Assembly (NCBI GenBank): GCA_965657575.1 | Contig: CBFHOK010000005.1 | Span: 1-64,000 of the forward strand | DNA from: CAJXVY01 sp965657575 | Lineage (GTDB): Bacteria; Actinomycetota; Actinomycetes; Actinomycetales; Microbacteriaceae | Length of the DNA stretch: 64,000 bases | Direction of reading: 5' to 3' | Part shown: positions 31,327-39,359 of the stretch, piece after piece | How positions within the stretch are numbered: position 1 is the first letter of the stretch | Layout of the letters: the number at the start of each line of letters is the position of its first letter | Position numbers and translations under genes: made by a program | Notes under the pieces: model-generated | What the model was told of the DNA's origin: nothing | Databases searched by the model: none | What the model saw: only the letters and a program-made list of their open reading frames with translations

Positions 31327-32051
31327 TGGGTCAGAAAGTAAATCCTTACGGTTTTAGGCTTGGTATCACCACCGACCACCGTTCACGTTGGTTCTCCGAC
31401 AGCACCACCAAAGGTCAGCGCTACAGCGACTATGTAACCGAGGACATCAAGATTCGTGAGTCTTTGACCAAGAAGCTTGACCGCGCAGGCATCAGCCGTA
31501 TTGAGCTGGAGAGAACTCGCGACCGCGTTCGTGTTGACATCTTTGCCGCTCGTCCAGGTCTAGTTATTGGTCGCAGAGGTTCTGAGGCAGAGGTATTGCG
31601 CACAGATCTTGAAAAACTTACCGGCAAGCAGATTCAGCTGAACATCCTTGAGGTGAAATCACCTGAGGCAGATGCACAGTTGGTTGCCCAGGGTATTGCT
31701 GAGCAGCTGAGTGCTCGTGTTGCTTTCAGAAGGGCAATGCGTAAGGGAATCCAGGGAGCCATGCGAAGTGGTGCGAAGGGTATCCGTGTTCAGTGCTCTG
31801 GTCGATTGGGTGGAGCAGAAATGAGCCGTAGCGAGTTCTACCGAGAAGGTCGAGTTCCACTGCACACACTTCGTTCAAACATTGACTATGGCTTCTACGA
31901 GGCGAAGACCACCTTCGGTCGTATTGGTGTGAAGGTTTGGATCTACAAGGGTGAGCTAACCAATAAGGAGCTAGCTCAGCAGCAGGCTAACCAAAAGGGT
32001 AGGGGTCGCGGACCACGTCGTCCAGAGGCCGTTGCCGGAAGTGAGGCATAA
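31326..32051 (+). CDS. rpsC: 30S ribosomal protein S3
   Basis: 241 residues. S3 guards the mRNA entry channel and has helicase-like activity. GQKVNPYGFRLGITTDHRSRWF at the N-terminus (first part GQKVNPYGFRLGI), the KH domain ARPGLVIGRRGSEAE with the GxxG loop, and C-terminal GRIGVKVWIYKGE are present. The tail after residue 215 (QQANQKGRGRGPRRPEA) is basic. One-nucleotide overlap with rplV; rplP starts 3 nt downstream. Confidence 0.99.
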   Translation: MGQKVNPYGFRLGITTDHRSRWFSDSTTKGQRYSDYVTEDIKIRESLTKKLDRAGISRIELERTRDRVRVDIFAARPGLVIGRRGSEAEVLRTDLEKLTGKQIQLNILEVKSPEADAQLVAQGIAEQLSARVAFRRAMRKGIQGAMRSGAKGIRVQCSGRLGGAEMSRSEFYREGRVPLHTLRSNIDYGFYEAKTTFGRIGVKVWIYKGELTNKELAQQQANQKGRGRGPRRPEAVAGSEA

Positions 32052-32054
32052 ATT

Positions 32055-32474
32055 ATGTTGATTCCACGTCGAGTTAAATTCCGCAAGCAGCACAAGCCAA
32101 CCCGTAAGGGTCAGGCAACTGGTGGCACCAAGGTTAGCTTCGGTGACTATGGCATCCAGGCACTAAGCCCTGCATATGTCACAAACCGTCAGATTGAGTC
32201 TGCTCGTATTGCAATGACCCGTCACATCAAGCGTGGTGGAAAGGTTTGGATCAACATCTTCCCAGACCAGTCAATCACCAAGAAGCCTGCTGAAACCCGA
32301 ATGGGTAGCGGTAAGGGTTCACCTGAGTGGTGGGTTGCCAACGTAAAGCCTGGAAGGGTGATGTTCGAGGTTGCCGGAGTTAGCGAAGAGCTTGCTAAAG
32401 AGGCACTAACCCGTGCGATTCACAAGCTTCCGCTGAAGGCAAGAATCATCGCCAAGGAAGAGGGTGACGCATGA
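32055..32474 (+). CDS. rplP: 50S ribosomal protein L16
   Basis: 139 residues. L16 helps organise the A site and central protuberance. MLIPRRVKFRKQHKPTRKG, RGGKVWINIFPDQSITKKPAETRMGSGKGSPEWWVA (cited by its parts IFPDQSITKKPAETRMG and SPEWWVA) and the C-terminal lysine-rich helix are typical. The stop overlaps the rpmC ATG by 4 nt. Confidence 0.99.
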   Translation: MLIPRRVKFRKQHKPTRKGQATGGTKVSFGDYGIQALSPAYVTNRQIESARIAMTRHIKRGGKVWINIFPDQSITKKPAETRMGSGKGSPEWWVANVKPGRVMFEVAGVSEELAKEALTRAIHKLPLKARIIAKEEGDA

Positions 32475-32746
32475 TCGGCAGTAAAGATTTGGCTCCACAG
32501 GAGCTTGACAAGATTGAAAGTGCGCTTTTGATCGAGAAGTTGAAAGATGCAAAGGAAGAGCTATTCAACCTACGTTTTCAGTCAGCTACCGGCCAGCTGG
32601 AAAGCCACGGTCGAATCAAGGCTGTCAAGCGTGACATTGCTCGCATCAACACCGTGTTGAGAGAGCGCGATTTGGGAATCAGGGTCACACCAGAGCCTGA
32701 GCCGATTGAAAAGAAGTCTAAAAAGACTGATTCGGAGGAGAAGTAA
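32471..32746 (+). CDS. rpmC: 50S ribosomal protein L29
   Basis: 91 residues; most L29 proteins have 60-75. The two-helix core (EELFNLRFQSATGQLESHGR, KRDIARINTVL) is at residues 26-65, and the extra C-terminal part (about 20 residues, EPIEKKSKKTDSEEK) is charged and probably disordered. L29 lies beside L23 at the tunnel exit. Overlaps rplP by 4 nt and rpsQ by 1 nt. Confidence 0.98.
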   Translation: MIGSKDLAPQELDKIESALLIEKLKDAKEELFNLRFQSATGQLESHGRIKAVKRDIARINTVLRERDLGIRVTPEPEPIEKKSKKTDSEEK

Positions 32747-33027
32747 TGGCTGAGCAAGCATCTGCTGCAACCCAGGGCCGCGGTTACCGCAAGTCAAGGC
32801 GTGGATACGTAGTCAGCGACAAGATGGACAAAACCATCGTCGTACTGGTTGAAGAGCGTAAAAAGCACCCGCTATATGGCAAGGTCATGCGTTTGAGCAA
32901 GAAGATCAAGGCCCACGATGAGCAGAACACCGCTGGCATCGGAGACCTAGTGCTAATTGACGAGACTCGTCCAATCAGCGCATCAAAGAACTGGCGTCTA
33001 GTCGAGATTCTCGAAAAGGCGAAGTAA
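32746..33027 (+). CDS. rpsQ: 30S ribosomal protein S17
   Basis: 93 residues. S17 is a primary 16S rRNA binder with an OB fold. RRGYVVSDKMDKTIVVLVEER, KHPLYGKVMRLSKKIKAHDE and DETRPISASKNWRL are conserved. The N-terminal dozen residues (MAEQASAATQGRG) form a small extension common in actinobacteria. A 51-nt gap with AATAGGAGTAAG separates it from rplN. Confidence 0.99.
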   Translation: MAEQASAATQGRGYRKSRRGYVVSDKMDKTIVVLVEERKKHPLYGKVMRLSKKIKAHDEQNTAGIGDLVLIDETRPISASKNWRLVEILEKAK

Positions 33028-33078
33028 CACCAATAGTCATGGCCGTCGGAATGGTCTGGCAGAAATAGGAGTAAGAAA

Positions 33079-33447
33079 GTGATTCAGCAGGAATCCCGAC
33101 TCAAGGTAGCGGATAACACCGGTGCCAAGGAGTTGCTAACGATTAGAGTCCTTGGTGGCTCAGTGCGTCGCTGGGCAGGTCTTGGCGACACCATCGTGGC
33201 AACTGTGAAAGACGCGATCCCCGGTGGCAACGTCAAAAAAGGTGATGTTGTCAGGGCGGTAATTGTGCGCACTGTGAAAGAAGCCCGCAGGCCCGATGGA
33301 AGCTACATCAAGTTTGATGAGAACGCTGCGGTGATTATCAAAAACGATGGCGAGCCACGTGGAACCCGTATCTTCGGACCAATCGGACGCGAGCTACGTG
33401 ACCGTCGTTTCATGAAGATCATTTCTTTGGCTCCGGAGGTGCTCTAA
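33079..33447 (+). CDS. rplN: 50S ribosomal protein L14
   Basis: 122 residues, standard. L14 contacts the 30S subunit and is a binding site for the silencing factor RsfS. IQQESRLKVADNTGAKELL, VGDTIVA-like LGDTIVATVKDAIPGG, and NDGEPRGTRIFGPI are diagnostic. GTG start with AGGAGTAAG 7 nt upstream. This is the first gene of the classical spc operon, but no clear promoter was found in the 51-nt gap, so read-through from the S10 genes is likely. Confidence 0.99.
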   Translation: MIQQESRLKVADNTGAKELLTIRVLGGSVRRWAGLGDTIVATVKDAIPGGNVKKGDVVRAVIVRTVKEARRPDGSYIKFDENAAVIIKNDGEPRGTRIFGPIGRELRDRRFMKIISLAPEVL

Positions 33448-33803
33448 TGAATATTCGTAAAGGCGACCTAGTTCAGGTAATTTCGGGCTCAACCGAAGAG
33501 CGCGGTGGATACCGCGGCAAGCAGGGAAGAGTTCTTAGCGTTGACCTAGAGAAAAACAAGGTAATTGTTGAGGGCGTCAACCTGGTCAAAAAGCACACAC
33601 GTGTTGGCCAGGGTGAGCGTGGTGGAAAGACCGGTGGTATTGAAACCATGGAGGCTCCGATTCACGTATCAAATGTTGCCCTTGTTGACCCAAAGAGCAA
33701 AAAGCCAACCAGAGTTGGATTTGTCACCAAGACTGTCAAGCAGGACGGTGTTGAGGTAACAAAGAAGGTTCGCGTTGCTAAAAAGAGCGGGGAGGAGATC
33801 TAA
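33447..33803 (+). CDS. rplX: 50S ribosomal protein L24
   Basis: 118 residues. L24 is an early assembly protein near the tunnel exit. N-terminal KOW motif IRKGDLVQVISGSTEERGGYRGKQGRV (part: KGDLVQVISG), EGVNLVKKHTR and GGIETMEAPIHVSNVAL are present. One-nucleotide overlap with rplN (TAATG) and abuts rplE with no gap. Confidence 0.99.
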   Translation: MNIRKGDLVQVISGSTEERGGYRGKQGRVLSVDLEKNKVIVEGVNLVKKHTRVGQGERGGKTGGIETMEAPIHVSNVALVDPKSKKPTRVGFVTKTVKQDGVEVTKKVRVAKKSGEEI

Positions 33804-34364
33804 ATGGCAGTAGCAGAGAAGGCTCAGCCAAGACTGAAGCAGACCTACCGCACTGAAATCATTGCCAAGCTCCAGGAGGAGTTTGGACTAACAAACGTCA
33901 ACCAGGTTCCTGGACTGACCAAGATTGTTGTGAACATGGGTGTTGGTGAAGCAGCTCGTGACGGCAAGCTAATTGAAGGTGCGATCAGTGATTTGACAAA
34001 AATCACCGGTCAGAAGCCAAAGGTAAACATTGCCAGGAAGTCAATCGCGCAGTTCAAACTGCGTGAGGGACAGCCAATTGGAGCGGCTGTGACCATTCGT
34101 GGTGACAGGATGTGGGAGTTTATGGACAGGCTTTTGAACCTGGCACTTCCTCGCATCAGGGACTTCCGCGGACTGAGCGCAAAGCAGTTTGACGGAAACG
34201 GTAACTACACCTTCGGTCTAAACGAGCAGAGCATGTTCCACGAGATCAACCAGGATGACATTGATCGTCCAAGGGGTATGGATATCACCATCGTTACCAC
34301 AGCAAAAACTGATGACGAGGGAAGAGCCCTACTTCGCGAACTAGGTTTTCCATTCAATAACTAA
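33804..34364 (+). CDS. rplE: 50S ribosomal protein L5
   Basis: 186 residues. L5 binds 5S rRNA and contacts P-site tRNA. VPGLTKIVVNMGVGEA, GQKPKVNIARKSIAQFKLREG and DFRGLSAKQFDGNGNYTFG are conserved. Start ATG directly follows the rplX stop; GGGGAGGAGATCTAA supplies the ribosome binding site. Downstream, the usual rpsN (S14) gene is missing and a 66-nt gap leads to rpsH. Confidence 0.99.
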   Translation: MAVAEKAQPRLKQTYRTEIIAKLQEEFGLTNVNQVPGLTKIVVNMGVGEAARDGKLIEGAISDLTKITGQKPKVNIARKSIAQFKLREGQPIGAAVTIRGDRMWEFMDRLLNLALPRIRDFRGLSAKQFDGNGNYTFGLNEQSMFHEINQDDIDRPRGMDITIVTTAKTDDEGRALLRELGFPFNN

Positions 34365-34430
34365 ACACCAATCATGTAGGTCTGCAGAGCCTGTAAGCGA
34401 TGCAGAAACCGCACGAGAAAGGCAAGACAA

Positions 34431-34823
34431 ATGACAATGACAGATCCGGTAGCAGATTTTCTGACCCGGCTGCGCAATGCGAACCTGGCTCAGCACGAGT
34501 CAGCCAGTGTTCCCTTCAGCAAAATGAAGGGAAACATCGCGGAAATCTTGAAATCCGAGGGTTACATCAAGGATTTCAAAGTTGAGGACGCGAAGGTTGG
34601 CAAGACGCTGACCATCACAATGAAATACGGCGAGAGCAAAGCAATCTCTGGAATCAAGAGAGTAAGCAAGCCTGGTTTGCGAGTTTATGCAAAGAGCGGT
34701 GAGCTTCCTCGCGTACTCGGTGGATTGGGAATTGCAATTATCTCCTCTTCCTCAGGATTGCTAACTGACCGCCAAGCAGCAAAGAAGGGAGTGGGTGGCG
34801 AAGTCGTCGCCTACATCTGGTAA
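34431..34823 (+). CDS. rpsH: 30S ribosomal protein S8
   Basis: 130 residues. S8 binds 16S rRNA helix 21 and in E. coli represses the spc operon. MTMTDPVADFLTRLRNAN starts as in other actinobacteria; ISSSSGLLTDRQAAKKGVGG near the end is diagnostic. GAAAGGCAAG lies upstream of the ATG. The preceding 66-nt gap holds a small hairpin (TCTGCA/TGCAGA) and no coding sequence. rplF starts after 5 nt. Confidence 0.99.
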   Translation: MTMTDPVADFLTRLRNANLAQHESASVPFSKMKGNIAEILKSEGYIKDFKVEDAKVGKTLTITMKYGESKAISGIKRVSKPGLRVYAKSGELPRVLGGLGIAIISSSSGLLTDRQAAKKGVGGEVVAYIW

Positions 34824-34828
34824 GCGCT

Positions 34829-35365
34829 ATGTCAAGAATTGGAAAAATGCCCATTGCCATCCCTCAAGGGGTGGAGATCAACATCAACGGCCAGCACGTT
34901 TCAGTGAAGGGACCAAAGGGCGAGTTGAGCCTAGAGGTCAGCGAGCCGATCAAGGTTGTTGTTGAAGAAAACGAAATTGTAGTGACCCGTCCTGATGACG
35001 AGCAGACCTCAAAGGCTCTGCACGGTCTATCAAGAACTCTGATTGCAAACAACGTGCACGGTGTCTCACAGGGTTTCCAGAAAAACCTGGAAATCGTTGG
35101 AACCGGTTACCGTGCGGTTGCTAAGGGAACAGGAATCGAGCTAGCTCTTGGTTTGTCTCACCCAGTAGTTGTTGACCCACCAGCTGGTGTCACGCTGCAG
35201 GTTGAGGGCCAGAACAAGATCATCGTTACTGGAATTGACAAGCAGGCCGTCGGTGAGGTGGCTGCTAACATCCGCAAGCTTCGTAAGCCTGAGCCATATA
35301 AGGGCAAGGGAATTCGCTACGAAGGTGAATACGTTCGCCGCAAGGCTGGAAAGGCTGGTGCCTAA
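34829..35365 (+). CDS. rplF: 50S ribosomal protein L6
   Basis: 178 residues. L6 lies near the factor-binding region at the base of the L7/L12 stalk. Two repeated domains; MSRIGKMPIAIPQGVEI and the C-terminal EPYKGKGIRYEGEYVRRKAGK are diagnostic. Its stop TAA shares a base with the rplR ATG. Confidence 0.99.
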   Translation: MSRIGKMPIAIPQGVEININGQHVSVKGPKGELSLEVSEPIKVVVEENEIVVTRPDDEQTSKALHGLSRTLIANNVHGVSQGFQKNLEIVGTGYRAVAKGTGIELALGLSHPVVVDPPAGVTLQVEGQNKIIVTGIDKQAVGEVAANIRKLRKPEPYKGKGIRYEGEYVRRKAGKAGA

Positions 35366-35739
35366 TGTCGCTAAGAGCTAATAAGGGAAAAAGCGCCTCA
35401 GCCGCTAGAAACCGTCGTCACCTAAGGCTTCGTAAGAAGGTCTCAGGTACTCCTGAGAGGCCAAGACTGGTTGTTACTCGCAGTGCTCGTCACCTGTTTG
35501 TGCAGGTTGTCGATGACACCCAGGGTCACACCCTGGCGAGTGCTTCAACCATGGAAGACGGCCTTCGTAAGCTTGACGGCGACAAGACCGCTAAAGCTAC
35601 CGAGGTTGGAAAGTTGATTGCTGAGCGTGCCAAAGAAAAAGGCGTGACTCAGGTTGTGTTTGATCGCGGAGGTAACCGTTACGCAGGACGCGTAGCAGCA
35701 ATTGCCGACGCTGCCCGGGAAGGAGGGCTGGTCCTGTGA
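35365..35739 (+). CDS. rplR: 50S ribosomal protein L18
   Basis: 124 residues. L18 binds 5S rRNA together with L5. RNRRHLRLRKKVSGTPERPRL, HLFVQVVDDTQGHTLASAST and the C-terminal VVFDRGGNRYAGRVAAIADAAREGGL (cited as FDRGGNRYAGRV, DAAREGGL) are conserved. Overlaps rplF by 1 nt and rpsE by 4 nt (GTGA). Confidence 0.99.
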   Translation: MSLRANKGKSASAARNRRHLRLRKKVSGTPERPRLVVTRSARHLFVQVVDDTQGHTLASASTMEDGLRKLDGDKTAKATEVGKLIAERAKEKGVTQVVFDRGGNRYAGRVAAIADAAREGGLVL

Positions 35740-36407
35740 GTGAAGAAAACAAAGCGCCAGAAACAGAGGCGGCTGAGTCAGTGGTTGAGGCCACTCCTCC
35801 AACAACTGTTGATCCAAATGAGCGCGAGCAGCGTCAGGGCCGCAGAGAGCGTGGTCCCAAAAACGAGCAGCGTCGTGAGCGCGAGGACAAATCAAGTCCA
35901 TTCTTGGAGCGTGTTGTAACAATCAACCGTGTTGCCAAGGTGGTCAAGGGTGGTCGTCGTTTTGCCTTCACAGCACTAGTTGTTGTTGGAGACGGTGAAG
36001 GAACAGTTGGCGTCGGTTACGGCAAGGCCAAAGAGGTTCCAGCAGCGATCGCTAAGGGTGTAGAGGATGCAAAGAAGAACTTCTTTGTAATTCCTCGAAT
36101 TGGTTCAACCATCCCCCACCCCGTTCAGGGAGAGGCTGCAGCTGGAGTTGTATTGCTCCGTCCAGCAGCTGAGGGAACCGGTGTTATCGCTGGTGGTCCT
36201 GTTCGTGCGGTATTGGAGTGTGCTGGGGTTCACGATGTTTTGTCAAAGAGCCTCGGTTCTTCAAACACTTTGAACATTGTTCACGCAACCATCGAAGCAC
36301 TGCGTCAGCTTGAGGGTCCGGAGTCAGTGGCTAAGCGCCGCGACAAGGAAGTTTCTGAGGTTGCACCAGCAAGAATGTTGAAAACTGAAGAAAAGGCAGG
36401 TGCGTAA
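35736..36407 (+). CDS. rpsE: 30S ribosomal protein S5
   Basis: 223 residues. S5 affects decoding fidelity and lies at the mRNA entry. The N-terminal 55 residues are charged (acidic then Arg-rich) as in other actinobacteria; the conserved core starts SPFLERVVTINRVAKVVKGG and includes GYGKAKEVPAAIAKGVEDA and the helix ECAGVHDVLSKSLGSSN. GTG start overlapping rplR by 4 nt. rpmD follows after 2 nt. Confidence 0.99.
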   Translation: MSEENKAPETEAAESVVEATPPTTVDPNEREQRQGRRERGPKNEQRREREDKSSPFLERVVTINRVAKVVKGGRRFAFTALVVVGDGEGTVGVGYGKAKEVPAAIAKGVEDAKKNFFVIPRIGSTIPHPVQGEAAAGVVLLRPAAEGTGVIAGGPVRAVLECAGVHDVLSKSLGSSNTLNIVHATIEALRQLEGPESVAKRRDKEVSEVAPARMLKTEEKAGA

Positions 36408-36409
36408 TC

Positions 36410-36598
36410 ATGGCCGCCAGATTGAAAGTCACCCAGATCAAAAGTGAAATTGGTGGCAAACAGAACCAGCGCAACTCGCTAAGGACTTTGGGTCTGAAGC
36501 GAATTGGAGACATCGTTGTGAAAGACGATTCACCAAGTGTTCGCGGATTGGTAAACACTGTTAGCCACTTGGTAAAAGTTGAGGAGATTAACAACTAA
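36410..36598 (+). CDS. rpmD: 50S ribosomal protein L30
   Basis: 62 residues, normal size. Small ferredoxin-like fold protein of the large subunit. LKVTQIKSEIGGKQNQRNSL, LGLKRIGDIVVKDDSPSVRG and NTVSHLVKVEEI are typical. Translation is coupled to rplO: the TAA stop shares a base with the rplO ATG. Confidence 0.99.
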   Translation: MAARLKVTQIKSEIGGKQNQRNSLRTLGLKRIGDIVVKDDSPSVRGLVNTVSHLVKVEEINN

Positions 36599-37458
36599 TG
36601 GCTGAAGAGAAAAAGCCTGCAAAGGAAGAAGCCGCCAAAAAGGCACCGGCTAAGAAGCCAGCTGCTAAAGCTGAAGCAAAGCCTGCTGCCAAGAGCGCTC
36701 CTAAAACCACTGCAGCCAAGAAGCCTGCAGCAAAGACAGCAGCTAAGCCGGCTACCAAAGCAGCAGCTGAAAAGTCTGCAGCCAAGAAGCCAGCAGCGAC
36801 CAAGGCCGCGAAGCCAGCAGCAAAAACCGAAGCTAAGCCAGCAGCAAAAACTGCAGCTAAGCCAGCAGCAAAAACCGAAGCTAAGCCAGCCGCAAAAACT
36901 GCAGCCAAGCCAGCAGCCAAGACCGCTGCAGCTAAGGCACCGGCAGCTAAGGCACCGGCTAAGGCAGCTACTAAAAGCACTGCTACTAAGGCTTCATCTG
37001 AATCAAAGCAGGAGAAGGTTTCAGTATTGAAGCTTCACCACCTGCGTCCAGCTCCTGGAGCGAAAACCGCTAAGACCCGTGTTGGTCGTGGTGAGGGATC
37101 GAAGGGAAAGACTGCAGGTCGTGGAACCAAGGGAACCAAGGCCCGTTACCAGATGCGTTTGGGCTTCGAAGGTGGTGGCGTGAACCTAGTTATGCGCACA
37201 CCTAAGCTTCGTGGATTCAAAAACCCATTCAAGATTGAGTATCAGGTGGTAAACGTTCAGAAGCTGGCCGACCTATTCCCAGAGGGTGGCAAGGTAACAG
37301 TTGATGATTTGGTTGCCAAGGGTGCAGTTCGCAAGGGCGAGCCTGTCAAGGTACTCGGCAATGGTGACATCTCGGTTAAGCTAGATGTTACTGTCGAAAA
37401 GGTTTCCCGCTCAGCCAAGGAGAAGATCGAGGCTGCCGGGGGATCTGTAAACGGCTAA
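36598..37458 (+). CDS. rplO: 50S ribosomal protein L15 with a 140-residue basic N-terminal extension
   Basis: 286 residues against about 145-150 for ordinary L15. Residues 141-286 (VSVLKLHHLRPAPGAKTAKT onward, with TRVGRGEGSKGKTAGRGTKG and the GGGVNLVMRTPKLRGF region) are a complete L15, which folds late in 50S assembly. Residues 1-140 consist almost only of Lys, Ala and Pro with a few Glu/Thr, like histone H1 tails, including a tandem 8-residue repeat (PAAKTEAK/PAAKTAAK, residues 73-108). The extension is in frame, directly follows the rpmD stop with overlap, and no start codon with a ribosome binding site exists at the core boundary, so it appears to be translated. Its role is unknown; RNA or DNA binding is a guess from charge. 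Confidence 0.95.
   Translation: MAEEKKPAKEEAAKKAPAKKPAAKAEAKPAAKSAPKTTAAKKPAAKTAAKPATKAAAEKSAAKKPAATKAAKPAAKTEAKPAAKTAAKPAAKTEAKPAAKTAAKPAAKTAAAKAPAAKAPAKAATKSTATKASSESKQEKVSVLKLHHLRPAPGAKTAKTRVGRGEGSKGKTAGRGTKGTKARYQMRLGFEGGGVNLVMRTPKLRGFKNPFKIEYQVVNVQKLADLFPEGGKVTVDDLVAKGAVRKGEPVKVLGNGDISVKLDVTVEKVSRSAKEKIEAAGGSVNG
36814..36921 (+). repeat. 24-bp tandem repeat within rplO
   Basis: About 4.5 units of 24 bp encoding PAAKTEAK and PAAKTAAK in alternation. The DNA copies differ at a few third positions (for example CCAGCAGCA versus CCAGCCGCA), so the repeat is not perfectly homogenised. Confidence 0.85.
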
Positions 37459-37476
37459 GCCGCGTAGGAGGCAATT

Positions 37477-38793
37477 TTGTTTAGCGCAATTTCAAGGGCT
37501 TTTAGAACCCCTGACCTTAGGAAAAAGCTGGCCTTTACACTGGCCCTGCTTGCAATCTTCCGCTTGGGTTCTTTTATCCCCGCACCTTTTGTCGATTACG
37601 GCAACGTTCAGGCATCACTTGCTCAGAACACAACAACCGGTGGACTTTACGAACTAGTGAACCTCTTTAGTGGAGGAGCGTTGCTGCAGTTGAGTATTTT
37701 TGCGCTAGGCATCATGCCTTATATCACCGCCTCAATTATCACCCAGTTGCTCAGGGTTGTTATCCCAAGGTTTGAAGCGCTTCACAAAGAAGGACCTCAG
37801 GGACAAGCGACCTTGACCCAGTACACCCGTTACCTAACCATCGCCCTTGCTATGTTGCAGGCGACAACTTTGGTGACTGTTGCAAGACAGGGTGCTCTGT
37901 TTGGATCAAACACTGGATTGCCACTACTAACCGATGACGGACCTCTAGCTATCTCATTGATTGTGATTACTATGACCGCCGGTACTGGCTTGATTATGTG
38001 GTTGGGTGAGCTAATCACCGAGCGAGGTGTTGGTAATGGAATGTCACTTTTGATTTTCACCTCAATTGCAGCAACCTTCCCATCAGCACTGCTGCAGATT
38101 CTGCAGACAAGGCCTATCGAGATTTTCTTGATTGTGATGTTGGTTGGATTTGTTGTTGTGATGCTGGTTGTTTTGGTTGAGCAGTCTCAGCGAAGGATTC
38201 CAGTTCAGTATGCAAAGCGCATGGTTGGAAGAAGAAGCTACGGTGGTCAGGCCACCTACATCCCCATCAAGGTAAACACCGCTGGTGTTATACCAGTTAT
38301 CTTTGCGTCCTCAATGCTTTACCTGCCAGCTCTTCTGGCGCAGTTCAACCAGCCAGATCCAGTAACTGGAGAACTTCCTGGCTGGGTTAGTTGGGTGAGC
38401 CAGTATTTGACAACCGGTGACAATATTTTCTATGCCGCCGTTTACTTCTTGCTGATTGTTGGCTTTACCTACTTCTACGTAAGCATTACCTTCAACCCCG
38501 AAGAGATCTCTGACAACATGAAGCGCTACGGAGGCTTCATTCCAGGTATTCGCGCCGGAAGACCAACCACCGAATTCCTGGACTACGTTTTGTCAAGGAT
38601 CACTGCAGCGGGAGCAATCTACCTGGGTCTAATCGCCTTGATCCCACTTGTTGCCTTTGCAGCAATTGGAACCAATCAGAACTTCCCCTTCGGAGGAACT
38701 TCGATTCTGATTATCGTTGGTGTTGGTTTGGCCACCGTCAAGCAGATCAGTGCTCAGATGGAGCAGCGAAATTATGAGGGCCTATTGCGATGA
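37477..38793 (+). CDS. secY: Preprotein translocase subunit SecY
   Basis: Channel-forming subunit of the SecYEG translocon. 438 residues with ten membrane helices. FRTPDLRKKLAFTLALLAIF at the start, the plug region FSGGALLQLSIFALGIMPYI, LGELITERGVGNGMSLLIF, the cytoplasmic loop RRIPVQYAKRMVGRRSYGGQ and NPEEISDNMKRYGGFIPGIR are conserved. TTG start with GTAGGAGGCAA upstream, 18 nt after rplO. Its stop overlaps the adk ATG by 4 nt. Confidence 0.98.
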   Translation: MFSAISRAFRTPDLRKKLAFTLALLAIFRLGSFIPAPFVDYGNVQASLAQNTTTGGLYELVNLFSGGALLQLSIFALGIMPYITASIITQLLRVVIPRFEALHKEGPQGQATLTQYTRYLTIALAMLQATTLVTVARQGALFGSNTGLPLLTDDGPLAISLIVITMTAGTGLIMWLGELITERGVGNGMSLLIFTSIAATFPSALLQILQTRPIEIFLIVMLVGFVVVMLVVLVEQSQRRIPVQYAKRMVGRRSYGGQATYIPIKVNTAGVIPVIFASSMLYLPALLAQFNQPDPVTGELPGWVSWVSQYLTTGDNIFYAAVYFLLIVGFTYFYVSITFNPEEISDNMKRYGGFIPGIRAGRPTTEFLDYVLSRITAAGAIYLGLIALIPLVAFAAIGTNQNFPFGGTSILIIVGVGLATVKQISAQMEQRNYEGLLR

Positions 38794-39359
38794 GATTACT
38801 GATCATCGGACCCCCGGGGGCGGGGAAGGGAACTCAGTCGGTTTTGATAGCCGAGAAGCTGGGAATCCCTGCAATTTCTACCGGTGACATTTTCCGTTTC
38901 AATGTAAAAAACGAAACCGAGCTTGGCAAAAAAGCGAAATCCTATATGGATGCCGGAGAGTATGTTCCTGACTCACTAACCAATGATTTAGTTCGTGATC
39001 GATTGAGTCACGATGATGCTTCAACCGGATTCCTATTGGACGGATACCCCAGAACTAAGGCCCAAGTTGAGACACTGGACGAAATCCTAAACGATCAGAA
39101 TCTTTCTCTGGACGGCGTAATTCTGCTCGAAGCAGATCAGGATGAGTTGGTTACTCGTCTAGCCAAGAGAGCTCAGGAGCAGGGTCGCACCGATGACAGC
39201 GAAGAGGTTATCCGCCATCGACTGAATTTGTATCTTGAGGAAACCGCTCCATTGGTTGATCTTTACTCAGAGCGTGGCATTTTGGCCCGGGTTGATGGTC
39301 TCGGCGAGATTGATGCGGTAACTGAGAGAATCGATGCCGCTATCGCAAGCTTCAGCTAA
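38790..39359 (+). CDS. adk: Adenylate kinase
   Basis: Interconverts AMP + ATP and 2 ADP; energy homeostasis in the cytosol. 189 residues, the short form without the zinc-type LID, as in actinobacteria. P-loop GPPGAGKGTQ, AMP-binding ISTGDIFRFNV and GFLLDGYPRTKAQ, and RTDDSEEVIRHRL are visible. Overlaps secY by 4 nt and map by 1 nt, giving the common secY-adk-map order. Confidence 0.98.
   Translation: MRLLIIGPPGAGKGTQSVLIAEKLGIPAISTGDIFRFNVKNETELGKKAKSYMDAGEYVPDSLTNDLVRDRLSHDDASTGFLLDGYPRTKAQVETLDEILNDQNLSLDGVILLEADQDELVTRLAKRAQEQGRTDDSEEVIRHRLNLYLEETAPLVDLYSERGILARVDGLGEIDAVTERIDAAIASFS

Noticed and set aside
36814..36921. Possible CRISPR-like array in rplO
   Set aside because: Direct 24-bp repeats without unique spacers, in frame and encoding an amino-acid repeat; no cas genes are present anywhere in the window.
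36588..36980. 130-codon minus-strand frame rich in Ala/Gly/Val opposite rplO
   Set aside because: It is the antisense of the Lys/Ala/Pro repeat tail of L15; its periodic composition follows directly from that repeat and it has no ribosome site.
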